A DNA stretch of 31,324 nt, taken from assembly GCA_900549225.1 (NCBI GenBank), contig URNP01000015.1, positions 1 to 31,324 of the forward strand, read 5' to 3'. Below, one piece after another: positions 18,908-27,249 of the stretch (its first letter is position 1; the number at the start of each line of letters is the position of its first letter). Source of the stretch: an uncultured Eubacteriales bacterium. Its GTDB lineage: Bacteria > Bacillota > Clostridia > Christensenellales > CAG-917. Made by a program: the position numbers and the translations under genes. The notes beneath the pieces are model-generated. The model saw nothing but the letters and a program-made list of their open reading frames with translations, searched no databases and was not told the origin of the DNA.

Positions 18908-21010
18908 TTATCGCGCGTTTTCGATGCGGATTTTCATAGGTTTGCACGGCATACCTTCGAGCGCTTGTGCGTTAGACGGGGCGTCGTTCACGAGGATATT
19001 TGCGCCTTCGACATTCATCAAAGACACGGTTAGACGCTCGGTTTTCACGCCGTCGGGAATGATAATGACGTCATATCCCGTCTCGTCCTTTTTCATCGCC
19101 ACGGAGATTTTGCCCTGCTCGTCGAGCATCGTATAGACGTTGTTCCCGGGGTATATTCTCAGTTCTATATCGTCAAAATCCGTAGAGTTTTTCTCTGCGT
19201 TGAGGAGGGGGATAATCGCGCCCTCTTTTGCAAAAACGGGGTATCTGTCAAGCGGACAACAGATAGTATATTCCTTTGCGCCCTCGTATTTTTCGCCCGT
19301 GAAAAAGTCAAACCACACGCCTTCGGGAAGTCTGATTTTTTGCGTAGTCACACCCTTTTTGCCCTTCTTCGTTATCGGGCAGACGTATATTTGCTCTCCG
19401 AAATAATACTGATTGCGCCACTTTTTGTCGTAGGCTTGCTCGTCTTTTGAGTAATAATACGTCGGGCAGATAAGCGGCACGCCCTCTGTTGCGGTGCGCA
19501 CGTTTGCCGTATACAGATAAGGCAAAAGTCTATGGCGCAAGCGAAGGAAATCTTCCGCAATATTCTCAACCTCGGTATAGTTCCACGGCTCTTTGCTCAT
19601 CGCTTTGTTGTTTGAGTGCAAGCGATTTATGGGCGAGAACACGCCGTACTGCACCCACCTCAGATACAATTCGTTATCCCCTTTTCCGAAAAGGTGTCCG
19701 CCTATATCGTGCGACCACCACGTATATCCCGCATTCGATGCGAGCGCGGTGAAATAGGGCTGAAATTTGAGGCTCTTCCAACACACGATCGTATCTCCCG
19801 AAAATCCGATCGGATAGCGGTGCGAGCCGAGTCCCGCGTATCTTGAAAGGATCACGCTCTTATTCCCGTCGCGATTTATATCGAGGGTGTGATAGTGATT
19901 GAGAAGCCACAGCGGATCGAGTCCTTTCATCTTGGATTTCGTTCCCTGTTGCCAGTCTATCCACCAAAAATCCACGCCGTCTTTCTCGTAGGGGTGATGC
20001 AAAATATCGAAGTATGCGTTGCGGAATCTCTCGTTTGTGAGATCGAATTCCACCGTGCGCTTCGTTTGAGGATCTATTCCGCAAGCGCGAGCCATATCGG
20101 GATACTGCTCCTCGAAATATCGCACGCCGTCGCGGGGGTGAAGATTCATCGTCACTGCGAGATTGCGGCTTTTGAGGTTCTGCAAAAATCCGACGGGATC
20201 GGGGAACAATTCTTTTTCAAACGTATATCCTGTCCAACCTGCGCCTTGAAAGGATTTATACTCTGCGTCCTTTGGCACGTTGCCCACGATATGCCAGTCC
20301 ATATCGATTGTTGCGACGGTGAGCGGAACGTTTTTATCCTCGAATTTATCCATAAGTTCGAGGTATTCCTTATCGGTGTATGCGTGATAGCGCGACCACC
20401 AATTCCCGAGAACGTACTTCGGCAAAACGGGAGTGAATCCCGAGAGCGAATAAAACTCTTTGAGTCCGCCAAGGTAATCGTTTCCAAAAGCGAACAGATA
20501 TTTATCCACGCACGCCGCAGGTCTTACGCAAACGCTTCCGTCCGTATTCAGAAGCACGGAGGAAGAGTCGTCGATTTCACATACGCCGTTGGATGCGAAT
20601 ATACCCTTTCTTATATGCGCAATGCAAAAATGGTCTTTCTTTTCTCTTTTGCCCTTCCAGCCTCCGAGCACTCCGAAAGTGCCGTCGAGCGTCCTTGCCG
20701 TACCGCCGAGATTAAACGCGTTCGATGGCGTTGCGCTCTCTCCGTTTTTGAAAGTCACTGCCGTCGCAAGCGTTTTCGTGTTTACGGTAAAGAAACAACT
20801 TTCCGTCTCAATCGACGTTTCATTGCCGTTTATTGCATACTTAAACTGCGGATTTGCAAAATCTCTGCAATATGCAAACTGTGTGCGCTTGTCGGTGAAA
20901 CCGCCCTTTTCAATACGCAACGCCCTTTCGGACAGCACGCTTATACGCACGTCGCCGACGATAATCGTATTCTCTTTTTTGCACGGAGCAAGTTCTTGCG
21001 AAAACCTCAT
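18908..21010 (-). CDS. GH31 family alpha-glycosidase, cytoplasmic
   Basis: Retaining alpha-glycosidase of family GH31, 700 aa: N-terminal beta-sandwich (to about 190), (beta/alpha)8 barrel (about 195-520), then C-terminal beta domains. The likely nucleophile is Asp352 in DFWWIDWQQG and the acid/base Asp406 in RYPIGFSGDT; both are in the family's usual places. The barrel entrance motif GNWWSRYHAY and the substrate segment WWSHDIGGH support this. No signal peptide is present, so it should act on imported oligosaccharides, most likely alpha-glucosides; specificity (glucosidase, xylosidase, transferase) cannot be told apart here. ATG has GGAGG 5 nt upstream. It is monocistronic, with no sugar transporter beside it. 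Confidence 0.92.
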   Translation of the reverse strand: MRFSQELAPCKKENTIIVGDVRISVLSERALRIEKGGFTDKRTQFAYCRDFANPQFKYAINGNETSIETESCFFTVNTKTLATAVTFKNGESATPSNAFNLGGTARTLDGTFGVLGGWKGKREKKDHFCIAHIRKGIFASNGVCEIDDSSSVLLNTDGSVCVRPAACVDKYLFAFGNDYLGGLKEFYSLSGFTPVLPKYVLGNWWSRYHAYTDKEYLELMDKFEDKNVPLTVATIDMDWHIVGNVPKDAEYKSFQGAGWTGYTFEKELFPDPVGFLQNLKSRNLAVTMNLHPRDGVRYFEEQYPDMARACGIDPQTKRTVEFDLTNERFRNAYFDILHHPYEKDGVDFWWIDWQQGTKSKMKGLDPLWLLNHYHTLDINRDGNKSVILSRYAGLGSHRYPIGFSGDTIVCWKSLKFQPYFTALASNAGYTWWSHDIGGHLFGKGDNELYLRWVQYGVFSPINRLHSNNKAMSKEPWNYTEVENIAEDFLRLRHRLLPYLYTANVRTATEGVPLICPTYYYSKDEQAYDKKWRNQYYFGEQIYVCPITKKGKKGVTTQKIRLPEGVWFDFFTGEKYEGAKEYTICCPLDRYPVFAKEGAIIPLLNAEKNSTDFDDIELRIYPGNNVYTMLDEQGKISVAMKKDETGYDVIIIPDGVKTERLTVSLMNVEGANILVNDAPSNAQALEGMPCKPMKIRIENAR

Positions 21011-21048
21011 TTTTTCCTCCGAAGAACGTTTTGATTTTTATAGAAAAT

Positions 21049-21077
21049 ATGATACCACGCTCGGCACTTCGTGTCAA
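21049..21077 (-). promoter_or_regulatory. Promoter of the GH31 gene
   Basis: On the minus strand TTGACA (21077-21072), 17-nt spacer, TATCAT (21054-21049): eleven of twelve consensus bases. The leader would be about 32 nt. No clear operator was found. Confidence 0.82.
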
Positions 21078-21205
21078 CGCCAACCTTCTTTTCGTCTTGC
21101 CGCAAGCCTCGCATGCGCCTAAATTTTAAGTGCCTTTCCGTTTTCGTTTTTTCGCAACCGATTCAACCAAAACGCACGCTATGCGCGCTTTGCCATCTTG
21201 CCGCA

Positions 21206-21211
21206 TATAAT
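21206..21211 (+). promoter_or_regulatory. -10 box of glmS, predicted leaderless
   Basis: A perfect TATAAT ends 5 nt before the glmS ATG (21217), so transcription would begin at about the start codon. No convincing -35 box is present at 16-18 nt; GCGCGC lies there instead. No Shine-Dalgarno sequence exists. Confidence 0.55.
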
Positions 21212-21216
21212 GCCGT

Positions 21217-22938
21217 ATGTGCGGAATCATCGGATACGTCGGACAGAATGCCGAAACAATCGTAATTGACGGATTGAAAACCTTGGAATATCGAGGTTAC
21301 GACAGCGCAGGAATCGCGCTTGAGAAAGACGGCAAAATCAAAGTCTACAAAACTGCGGGTAGAGTAAGTGTGCTTGAGGGCAAAGTGCCCGACGTCGCGG
21401 CAAAAATCGGCATAGGCCACACTAGGTGGGCAACGCACGGCAAGGTGTGCAAAAAGAACGCGCACCCTCACCTTTCCTTTGACGGAAAAATCGCGGTGGT
21501 ACACAACGGCGTGATAAGCAACGCCGACGAGTTGAAGAGCGAATTGCTTACGAAAGGCATTCGTTTTTGCTCGGAAACGGACAGCGAAATCATAGCGCAC
21601 CTTCTTGCTCTTGAAGACACGGATATGAAGACGGCGATAGAAAAAGTGGGCAAACGCCTCGAAGGCTCAACCACTTTTCTTGCGATCAAGGCAGGCGACG
21701 AGGCGATATATTTAAGGCGCGAGGGCGCGTCGCTTGCTGTAGGTCTAGGCAAAAACGAAAACTTCGTAGCAAGCGACATTCTTGCTTTGAGCAAGCATAC
21801 GCAAAACGTAATCGTACTCAAAGACGGCGAGTGCGCAAAAATCACCGCAGATTCGGCAGAATTTTTCAAGGACGGAAAGAATATCTGCAAAAATTCCTTA
21901 AAGGTGAAGCGCACCGCCCCCAAGGAGTGTTCGTGCCATATGCGCGCGGAAATCGACGAAATTCCCCGAGCGCTGTCGAAAACATACAAAACCATTCTCA
22001 AGAGTCTTGACGACGAGTTGATAAAAGCGATAAAAACCGCCGAAAAAATCATTTTCTGCGGTTGCGGCACGGCGTATCACGCAGGGCTATACGGCAAAAC
22101 CGTATTCGAGCGAGTTTTGGGCATTCCGTGCGAGTGCGTAGTCGCGAGCGAGTTTGACGAAGTGCGATTTTTGTCGAAAAAAGTCGTTGGGATTTTCATC
22201 ACGCAAAGCGGAGAAACGGCAGACACGGTTCTTGCGCTCAAGCGATGCAAAGCACAAGGCGCAAAGACGATTGCGCTCACCAACGTCGCGGCAAGCAGCA
22301 TATCTTTCGAGGCGGACGAAACGCTATACCTCGGCGCAGGAGCGGAAGTTGCCGTAGCGGCAACCAAGTCCTACGTCTGCCAACAACTTGCCCTATATCT
22401 CATCGCCAAAACCTGCGAGGGACAACCGCCGACGATAGCGCAGATAACCGCCCTTCGCGACGGCGTACGCGCGGCGAGCATACACTCTCTTTACGAGGAG
22501 AAAATCAAAAAAGCAAATCTGTTTTTCATCGGCAAGGGGCTCGACTACGTTACGGCGCAGGAAGGCGCGTTAAAGTTCAAGGAAATCACCTACAAAATGA
22601 CGGACGCCTATCAGGCAGGCGAACTCAAGCACGGCACGATTGCGCTCATCGATTCAAAGAGCGTAGTCGTCGTGATTTCCACCTCTTCCGCGGACAAGGA
22701 ACGAATCGAGGCAAGCGTAAGCGAACTGCGCTCTCGAGGGGCGCATGTGGTATCCCTCACGAGCATAGGCGACGTAGGCGCGAACAAGACTTTGACGTTG
22801 CCCTTTTCGAGCGATCCGCTTCTCTATCCGCTCATATCCGTAGTCCCCTTGCAATCGCTTGCGCTCACCGCTTCTTTATGTATGGGGTTAGACCCCGACA
22901 AGCCGAGAAACCTTGCAAAAAGCGTCACCGTGATATAG
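21217..22938 (+). CDS. glmS: Glutamine-fructose-6-phosphate aminotransferase
   Basis: First step of UDP-GlcNAc synthesis: glutamine plus fructose-6-phosphate to glucosamine-6-phosphate. 573 aa, slightly short of the usual 600 or so. The N-terminal Ntn amidotransferase domain starts MCGIIGYVG; Cys2 is the nucleophile, which fixes the start. HTRWATHG and HNGVISN are present. Two SIS isomerase domains follow (about 245-573), with ITQSGETADT, ATKSYVCQQ and the closing DPDKPRNLAKSVTV. No glmS ribozyme core is seen in the 206 nt upstream, unlike many Firmicutes, and there is no ribosome binding site. It converges with the sirtuin gene across a shared terminator. Confidence 0.96.
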   Translation: MCGIIGYVGQNAETIVIDGLKTLEYRGYDSAGIALEKDGKIKVYKTAGRVSVLEGKVPDVAAKIGIGHTRWATHGKVCKKNAHPHLSFDGKIAVVHNGVISNADELKSELLTKGIRFCSETDSEIIAHLLALEDTDMKTAIEKVGKRLEGSTTFLAIKAGDEAIYLRREGASLAVGLGKNENFVASDILALSKHTQNVIVLKDGECAKITADSAEFFKDGKNICKNSLKVKRTAPKECSCHMRAEIDEIPRALSKTYKTILKSLDDELIKAIKTAEKIIFCGCGTAYHAGLYGKTVFERVLGIPCECVVASEFDEVRFLSKKVVGIFITQSGETADTVLALKRCKAQGAKTIALTNVAASSISFEADETLYLGAGAEVAVAATKSYVCQQLALYLIAKTCEGQPPTIAQITALRDGVRAASIHSLYEEKIKKANLFFIGKGLDYVTAQEGALKFKEITYKMTDAYQAGELKHGTIALIDSKSVVVVISTSSADKERIEASVSELRSRGAHVVSLTSIGDVGANKTLTLPFSSDPLLYPLISVVPLQSLALTASLCMGLDPDKPRNLAKSVTVI

Positions 22939-23052
22939 TCTTTTTGTCACCGCTCGCATTGCTATCAAAAGAGCAATCACCGCCCCTTATGCCGCAAAAA
23001 AAAGCGACCTCACCGAGTGAATCGCAAACTCCAAAAAAACGAGCAAATTACA

Positions 23053-23077
23053 AAAACGGCACTTTATATGCCGTTTT
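23053..23077. terminator. Bidirectional terminator, glmS and sirtuin gene
   Basis: AAAACGGCA (23053-23061) with TGCCGTTTT (23069-23077), 7-nt loop. A and T runs on both flanks let it serve both converging genes. It is close in sequence to the hairpin at 25176-25202. Confidence 0.85.
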
Positions 23078-23104
23078 GTCATATTTAATCATTGTATTTT
23101 GTGA

Positions 23105-23863
23105 TTATAAATTCAAATTCTCATCGAGCCAAAGCGCGACTTTTTCGCAATCTTCGTTTATCAGAATATCGGCTTGAGAGTCAAAGTAAGTGCTTGATTT
23201 ATTGACGAGCGCAGTCACTCTTCCCGTAAAATATCCCACGAGCCCCGCGGCAGGATAAACCACCAAAGACGTGCCTATCACCATCAGCATATCCGCTCTT
23301 TGAATCGCCCTTATCGCACCTGACAAAACGTTCTCGTCGAGGTTCTCTCCGTACAGCACGACCTCGGGTTTGATTATGCCTCCGCACTCGTCGCAGTGAG
23401 GTATTCCCTCGGATGAGATTATATAGTCCAAATCGAAAAATTTATGGCATCTCTCACAGCGATTGCGCTTGATCGAGCCGTGCAGTTCGTACACTTTTTT
23501 GCTTCCCGCGGCGGTATGCAATCCGTCGATATTTTGCGTGACGACTCCCTCGATTCTCCCCTCTTTTTCAAGTCTTGCAAGAAGGGTATGCATAGCGTTC
23601 GGCTTTGCGCCGGGGTATATCATTTTGCTCTTGTAAAACTCGTAAAACTCCTTCGGGTGCGAGAGGAAGAAATCGTGCGAAATGACGGTTTCGGCAGGGT
23701 AATTTCCAAACGGCGTGGCGTACAGACCGTGCGCGCTGCGGAAGTCGGGAATACCGCTCGGGACGGATGCGCCTGCGCCCGTAAGCACGACGATACGGCG
23801 TGAGTTTTCAATCGCTTTTTTGAGAGCGTCGAGCGACGCGGCGGTTTCGTTTGAAAAAGTCAT
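23105..23863 (-). CDS. NAD-dependent protein deacylase, sirtuin family
   Basis: Sir2/CobB-type enzyme, 252 aa, removing acyl groups from lysine with NAD+ in the cytoplasm. Motifs in order: GAGASVPSGIPDFRS (29-43), TQNIDGLH (109-116), catalytic His128 in ELHG, zinc Cys136/139 and 157/160, GTSLVVYPAA (197-206). The Tyr-x-x-Arg pair that marks desuccinylases is not seen in the stretch after FRS, which favours deacetylation. ATG has GAGG 6 nt upstream. It diverges from the aminotransferase gene across a shared symmetric promoter, which suggests joint control. Confidence 0.94.
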   Translation of the reverse strand: MTFSNETAASLDALKKAIENSRRIVVLTGAGASVPSGIPDFRSAHGLYATPFGNYPAETVISHDFFLSHPKEFYEFYKSKMIYPGAKPNAMHTLLARLEKEGRIEGVVTQNIDGLHTAAGSKKVYELHGSIKRNRCERCHKFFDLDYIISSEGIPHCDECGGIIKPEVVLYGENLDENVLSGAIRAIQRADMLMVIGTSLVVYPAAGLVGYFTGRVTALVNKSSTYFDSQADILINEDCEKVALWLDENLNL

Positions 23864-23895
23864 ATCTTCCTCGTATTCACGTTGATTCTGCCTTA

Positions 23896-23934
23896 ATTAT
23901 ATCACTTGTAAATCGTCGTTACAAGTGGTATAAT
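23896..23934. promoter_or_regulatory. Mirror-symmetric overlapping divergent promoters
   Basis: Plus strand: TTGTAA (23906-23911), 17 nt, TATAAT (23929-23934), driving the aminotransferase. Minus strand: TTGTAA (23924-23919), 17 nt, TATAAT (23901-23896), driving the sirtuin. The two share their spacers, and the -35 boxes lie within a perfect 9-bp inverted repeat, CACTTGTAA-ATCGTCG-TTACAAGTG (23903-23927). The whole 39 bp is a dyad around 23915, broken in its arms at one position pair (23902/23928). Only one polymerase should bind at a time. Confidence 0.85.
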
Positions 23935-23956
23935 CTCCTCAAACGCGAGGTGACTT

Positions 23957-25138
23957 ATGTTTTGCAAGGATATGTACGAACTGGGCAGCAAACGCTCGTC
24001 GATAAGAGAACTTTTTGAATACGGCAAAAAGCGTGCCGAACAAGTCGGCAAGCAAAACGTATTCGATTTTTCGCTCGGCAATCCGAGCACGCCTGCTCCC
24101 GATTGCGTCAAAGCGGCTCTCGTTTCGCTTGCGAATTCCAATCCGACCGCCCTTCACGGCTACACGTCTGCGCAGGGCGACAAAAGCGTACGCGAGGCGG
24201 TAGCGGCAAATCTTTCTCGCCGTTTCGGCGTAGACTTAAACTCAGACCTTATATATATGACTTGCGGAGCGGCGGCTTCGCTTTGCATAACTCTTCGTGC
24301 GCTGACCGAAGAGGGCGACGAATATATCGTGCTTGCGCCCTACTTCCCCGAATACGACGTTTTCATAAAATCGGCGGGCGGCAAAGCCGTGATAGTTCCC
24401 TTTGACGATAGTAATTTTAAGCCCGATTTGACCGCGCTCGAAAATGCGATAACTTCGCGCACCAAAGCAGTTATCGTCAACTCCCCCAACAATCCGAGCG
24501 GCGTAGTATACGACGAGAACACTCTCAAAAAAATCGCCGCGATACTCTCAAAAAAAAGCGAGCAATTCGGCAACCCGATTTTCATAATTTCGGACGAGCC
24601 GTATCGTGAACTTGCCTACGACCAAGCCGTGCCTTTCACGATGCTTTTTTACGCAAACACGATAGTTTGCTACAGTTTCTCAAAGTCGCTGTCCTTGCCC
24701 GGCGAGCGCATCGGCTATATCGCGGTCTCCCCTCGCGCAACGAGGGCGACGGACTTATATCTTGCGCTTTGCGGGGCAGGCCGTTCCCTCGGCTACGTAT
24801 GCGCGCCAAGCACTTATCAGTTCGTGATAAGAGAGTGCATAAACGCCCTTCCCGACGTCGAGTCCTATCGCAAAAACCGCGACTTGCTTTACTCTTCGCT
24901 CACCGAAATCGGCTACGATTGCGTGCGCCCCGACGGCGCGTTTTACCTCTTCGTCAAATCGCTTGAAGAGGATTCCGTTGCCTTTTCCGAAAGAGCGAAA
25001 TCTCTCGGACTTCTCATCGTTGCAGGCGACGACTTCGGCGCAAAAGGCTACGTCAGAATTGCCTATTGCGTAGACTTCGATATGATAAAACGCTCCCTTC
25101 CGTCTTTCAAAAAGTTGTACGATTCCTATCGCGGCTGA
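23957..25138 (+). CDS. PLP-dependent aminotransferase, class I/II
   Basis: Fold-type I aminotransferase, 393 aa. The PLP lysine is Lys243 in YSFSKSLSLPGERIGY; Asp213 and Tyr216 (ISDEPYREL) and Asn179 in NSPNNPSG contact the cofactor; a substrate-carboxylate Arg is expected in GYVRIAY near the end. The N-terminal LGNPSTPAP is typical of the AspB/AlaA-like group. Amino-acid specificity cannot be told from sequence alone. ATG 23957 has GAGGTGA upstream; Met6 is possible but less well placed. It is expressed from the symmetric divergent promoter and ends at 25176-25202. Confidence 0.92.
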   Translation: MFCKDMYELGSKRSSIRELFEYGKKRAEQVGKQNVFDFSLGNPSTPAPDCVKAALVSLANSNPTALHGYTSAQGDKSVREAVAANLSRRFGVDLNSDLIYMTCGAAASLCITLRALTEEGDEYIVLAPYFPEYDVFIKSAGGKAVIVPFDDSNFKPDLTALENAITSRTKAVIVNSPNNPSGVVYDENTLKKIAAILSKKSEQFGNPIFIISDEPYRELAYDQAVPFTMLFYANTIVCYSFSKSLSLPGERIGYIAVSPRATRATDLYLALCGAGRSLGYVCAPSTYQFVIRECINALPDVESYRKNRDLLYSSLTEIGYDCVRPDGAFYLFVKSLEEDSVAFSERAKSLGLLIVAGDDFGAKGYVRIAYCVDFDMIKRSLPSFKKLYDSYRG

Positions 25139-25175
25139 AAACGATATTTTCGCACAATCTTACTTTTACAAAAAC

Positions 25176-25202
25176 AAAAACGGCATTTTAAGTGCCGTTT
25201 TT
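25176..25202. terminator. Bidirectional terminator, aminotransferase and nucleotidase
   Basis: AAAAACGGCA with TGCCGTTTTT, 10-bp stem, 7-nt loop. It lies between two converging genes and serves both. Confidence 0.9.
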
Positions 25203-25239
25203 GCATTTTATCACTGCTTATTTTATTTGCCGATTATTA

Positions 25240-26814
25240 TCAAAAACTTCCTCCGTTCCTCAAATAATCGCACAACAGATTCCACGCAAACACGTTATCT
25301 GAAAGCGTTGCCACCACTTTCAGATGATGATAGTCCGACGTATAAGTATCCGTGACGACGTAATAAGTCGCTTTTGAGTTGAACAACACGTTGTCCTTCT
25401 CTCTCTTTCCGTACTCGCTGTAAGCAATATGGTAGTTGCCGTTGCTCGAATGTATAAATTTGTTGTTGATTTCCGTTCCGTTGAGTGCGCAAAGGACGAT
25501 TTTATTTTCAAACGGGAGAAGCGTTTGCACTTGCGCCACCGTCACGTTTCCTCTTTCCAATGCATACGGAGAACGAGTCTTGATATATCCGCCGCCAAGC
25601 ATTATATCGTATTTGTCGCCCCACGCTTCTAGACCTTTGTCACAATAGATTCGTGCGACTTTATCCGCGATTCTGTCGCTCGATACGTATGACGTCAACG
25701 TTGCGACCACCTCGTCGGGATTGCCTATGTCGGTTTTATATTTTTTGACGAGGTTATCGACGATAGGATCGCTCTTGCACGCAGAATAAACTTTGTTCGA
25801 TATAACGTCGGGGTCTGAAATCGAATATTTTTGATTTGCAAAATTCAAGCGGACTTTTGCGGAGCTTATACCCTTGTTGTATCCGCCGCCCTGAATGTGA
25901 TACACGCCGCGGCTGTCCGCGTGCGCGTACGCTTGATGCGTATGCCCCTCGAACACTATATCGACGTATCCGTTTGAGAGCGACAAGTCGTACCAATCGT
26001 CCATATCCGCAATTCTCGCACCGCCGTCGTGAAGCGAATACACAATAAAGTCTACGCCTTGTGCGCGAAGTCTGTTTGCTTCTTCCTTGACGAGCGCCGT
26101 AAGTTCGTTACCGACCTTGAAATACACGTCCTCGCACATGCTTGACGAAATTGACGAATAGCAGTCACCGATTGCGCCGATGATGCCTATTTTCGCGTCG
26201 CCGAATCTGACCACGACCGATGCTTCGCAATAATCCACGCGTTTATTAGTCGTCCTGTCAAAGACGTTGATAGCAAGAAAAGGAAAATTTGCAAGTTGCG
26301 CGTTCGTTCTGATTTTTTCGGTTGACCAGTCGAACTCGTGGTTTCCAAGCGTCATAGAAGAGCAATCGACATAGTTGAGCCACTCGGTTGCGAGTTTTCC
26401 CTTCGTATTGTTTGACTCGGTGCTTCCTTGCCACATATCCCCCGAGGAAAGCACGATTGTGTTTGAGGTCGACTGATAATTTTTAAGATACGTCGTCAAT
26501 TCGTCAACGCCGGGTTGATTGTCGGTGTCACAGTACATACCGTGCAAATCGTTGATTGCAAAAATGTTGAACGACGCCACGACGTTTTCGCCACAGTAGT
26601 CACAGATTTCATCGTTATTCTTATCTTTATGGTCACACCCTGACGGAATGTCGGAATCGCACTTATCGCAAATTCCGTCGCCGTTCAAGTCAACGTGATA
26701 GCAACCCTCGACTCCCGAGGGCTTATTGCCGTTATTATCGCCGCAGGCGCAAAGCGTTGCGACGACGATAAGCGCAAGCACGCACACCGCCAACCATTTT
26801 CCGATTTTCTTCAT
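25240..26814 (-). CDS. Lipoprotein 5'-nucleotidase/metallophosphatase
   Basis: 524 aa from ATG 26814. The N-terminus is a lipoprotein signal (MKKIGKWLAV, hydrophobic core, LCAC with lipid-bearing Cys24), so it sits on the outer face of the membrane. Residues 38-74 hold two copies of a Cys-flanked Asp/Asn loop (HVDLNGDGICDKC and HKDKNNDEICDYC) that resemble calcium-binding loops. The catalytic domain has the dinuclear-metal motifs FAINDLHG, SSGDMWQGS, TLGNHEFDW and FEGHTHQAY. A UshA-type C-terminal substrate domain follows (from about 355). Likely role: hydrolysis of external nucleotides for phosphate and nucleoside uptake. An earlier in-frame TTG overlaps the ribosome binding site GGAAG and is rejected. 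Confidence 0.92.
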   Translation of the reverse strand: MKKIGKWLAVCVLALIVVATLCACGDNNGNKPSGVEGCYHVDLNGDGICDKCDSDIPSGCDHKDKNNDEICDYCGENVVASFNIFAINDLHGMYCDTDNQPGVDELTTYLKNYQSTSNTIVLSSGDMWQGSTESNNTKGKLATEWLNYVDCSSMTLGNHEFDWSTEKIRTNAQLANFPFLAINVFDRTTNKRVDYCEASVVVRFGDAKIGIIGAIGDCYSSISSSMCEDVYFKVGNELTALVKEEANRLRAQGVDFIVYSLHDGGARIADMDDWYDLSLSNGYVDIVFEGHTHQAYAHADSRGVYHIQGGGYNKGISSAKVRLNFANQKYSISDPDVISNKVYSACKSDPIVDNLVKKYKTDIGNPDEVVATLTSYVSSDRIADKVARIYCDKGLEAWGDKYDIMLGGGYIKTRSPYALERGNVTVAQVQTLLPFENKIVLCALNGTEINNKFIHSSNGNYHIAYSEYGKREKDNVLFNSKATYYVVTDTYTSDYHHLKVVATLSDNVFAWNLLCDYLRNGGSF

Positions 26815-26841
26815 ATTTTCTTCCAAAATTAGATTTTTTCA

Positions 26842-26870
26842 ATTATACACCTTTTTGACGCGTTTGCCAA
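26842..26870 (-). promoter_or_regulatory. Promoter of the nucleotidase gene
   Basis: On the minus strand TTGGCA (26870-26865), 17-nt spacer, TATAAT (26847-26842). The leader is about 27 nt. It lies just downstream of a minus-strand terminator at 26897-26938, which shields it from readthrough. Confidence 0.82.
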
Positions 26871-26896
26871 CGTTTATAATGTTTGCCTCTCGGATT

Positions 26897-26938
26897 AAAA
26901 ACCGAAAGCCCGACTTTCAGGGGCTGTCGGGCTTTCGG
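26897..26938 (-). terminator. Strong terminator of an uncharacterised minus-strand transcript
   Basis: CCGAAAGCCCGAC (26902-26914) with GTCGGGCTTTCGG (26926-26938), a perfect 13-bp stem with 11-nt loop. On the minus strand five T follow; on the plus strand none. It must end something transcribed leftward from 27250-26940, where no known gene exists. The candidate is the 39-codon frame at 27032-27151. Confidence 0.85.
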
Positions 26939-26962
26939 CAAAAATAAAGGGGTGAAATTATG

Positions 26963-27016
26963 GGCGGTTTGCGCTCGGATTTTTCCGAGTCGCCGCTATT
27001 GCGAGCAAATCGCTCG
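26963..27016 (-). other. Structured non-coding stretch
   Basis: Two hairpins lie between the small frame and the terminator: CTCGGA/TCCGAG (26974-26989), enclosed by GGCG/CGCC, and CGAGC/GCTCG (27002-27016). Together with the terminator they look like the 3' untranslated region of a minus-strand transcript or a small RNA. No known RNA family was recognised. Confidence 0.4.
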
Positions 27017-27031
27017 GTGAAAAACTATCCG

Positions 27032-27151
27032 TCACGACGCTTTGCGCATAAGACTCATACGCACGAAAACGATTTTGCCGTCTTTGTCCGTTGCGATTTG
27101 CGCGTTATTGACTCTCTTTTGGTTGTTGATTCTGCTCATAAATATTTTCAT
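27032..27151 (-). CDS. Possible small basic protein, 39 aa
   Basis: ATG with AGGAG placed 7 nt upstream (plus-strand 27159-27163), then 39 codons ending in TGA. The peptide is basic and not hydrophobic (MSRINNQKRVNNAQIATDKD, then GKIVFVRMSLMRKAS). I do not recognise it. Support: the ribosome binding site, the strong terminator on the same strand 94 nt further on, and the absence of another explanation for that terminator. No clear minus-strand promoter was found. It diverges from the WYL gene, so it could share the dyad at 27232-27249. Confidence 0.4.
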   Translation of the reverse strand: MKIFMSRINNQKRVNNAQIATDKDGKIVFVRMSLMRKAS

Positions 27152-27201
27152 TTTCATTCTCCTTTGCATTGCGATTTTCTTGAGGGATTTTCGTTTTTCC
27201 C

Positions 27202-27249
27202 TTGCTTGCAAACATATGATATGATATACTATGTACCGAAAACGGTACA
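27202..27249 (+). promoter_or_regulatory. Promoter and candidate operator of the WYL gene
   Basis: TTGCTT (27202-27207), 17-nt spacer, TATACT (27225-27230) with an extended -10 (TGA before it). Immediately downstream is a perfect dyad TGTACCG-AAAA-CGGTACA (27232-27249) that covers the expected start of transcription near 27237. A protein bound there would block initiation. Autoregulation by the WYL protein is a reasonable guess. Confidence 0.78.
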
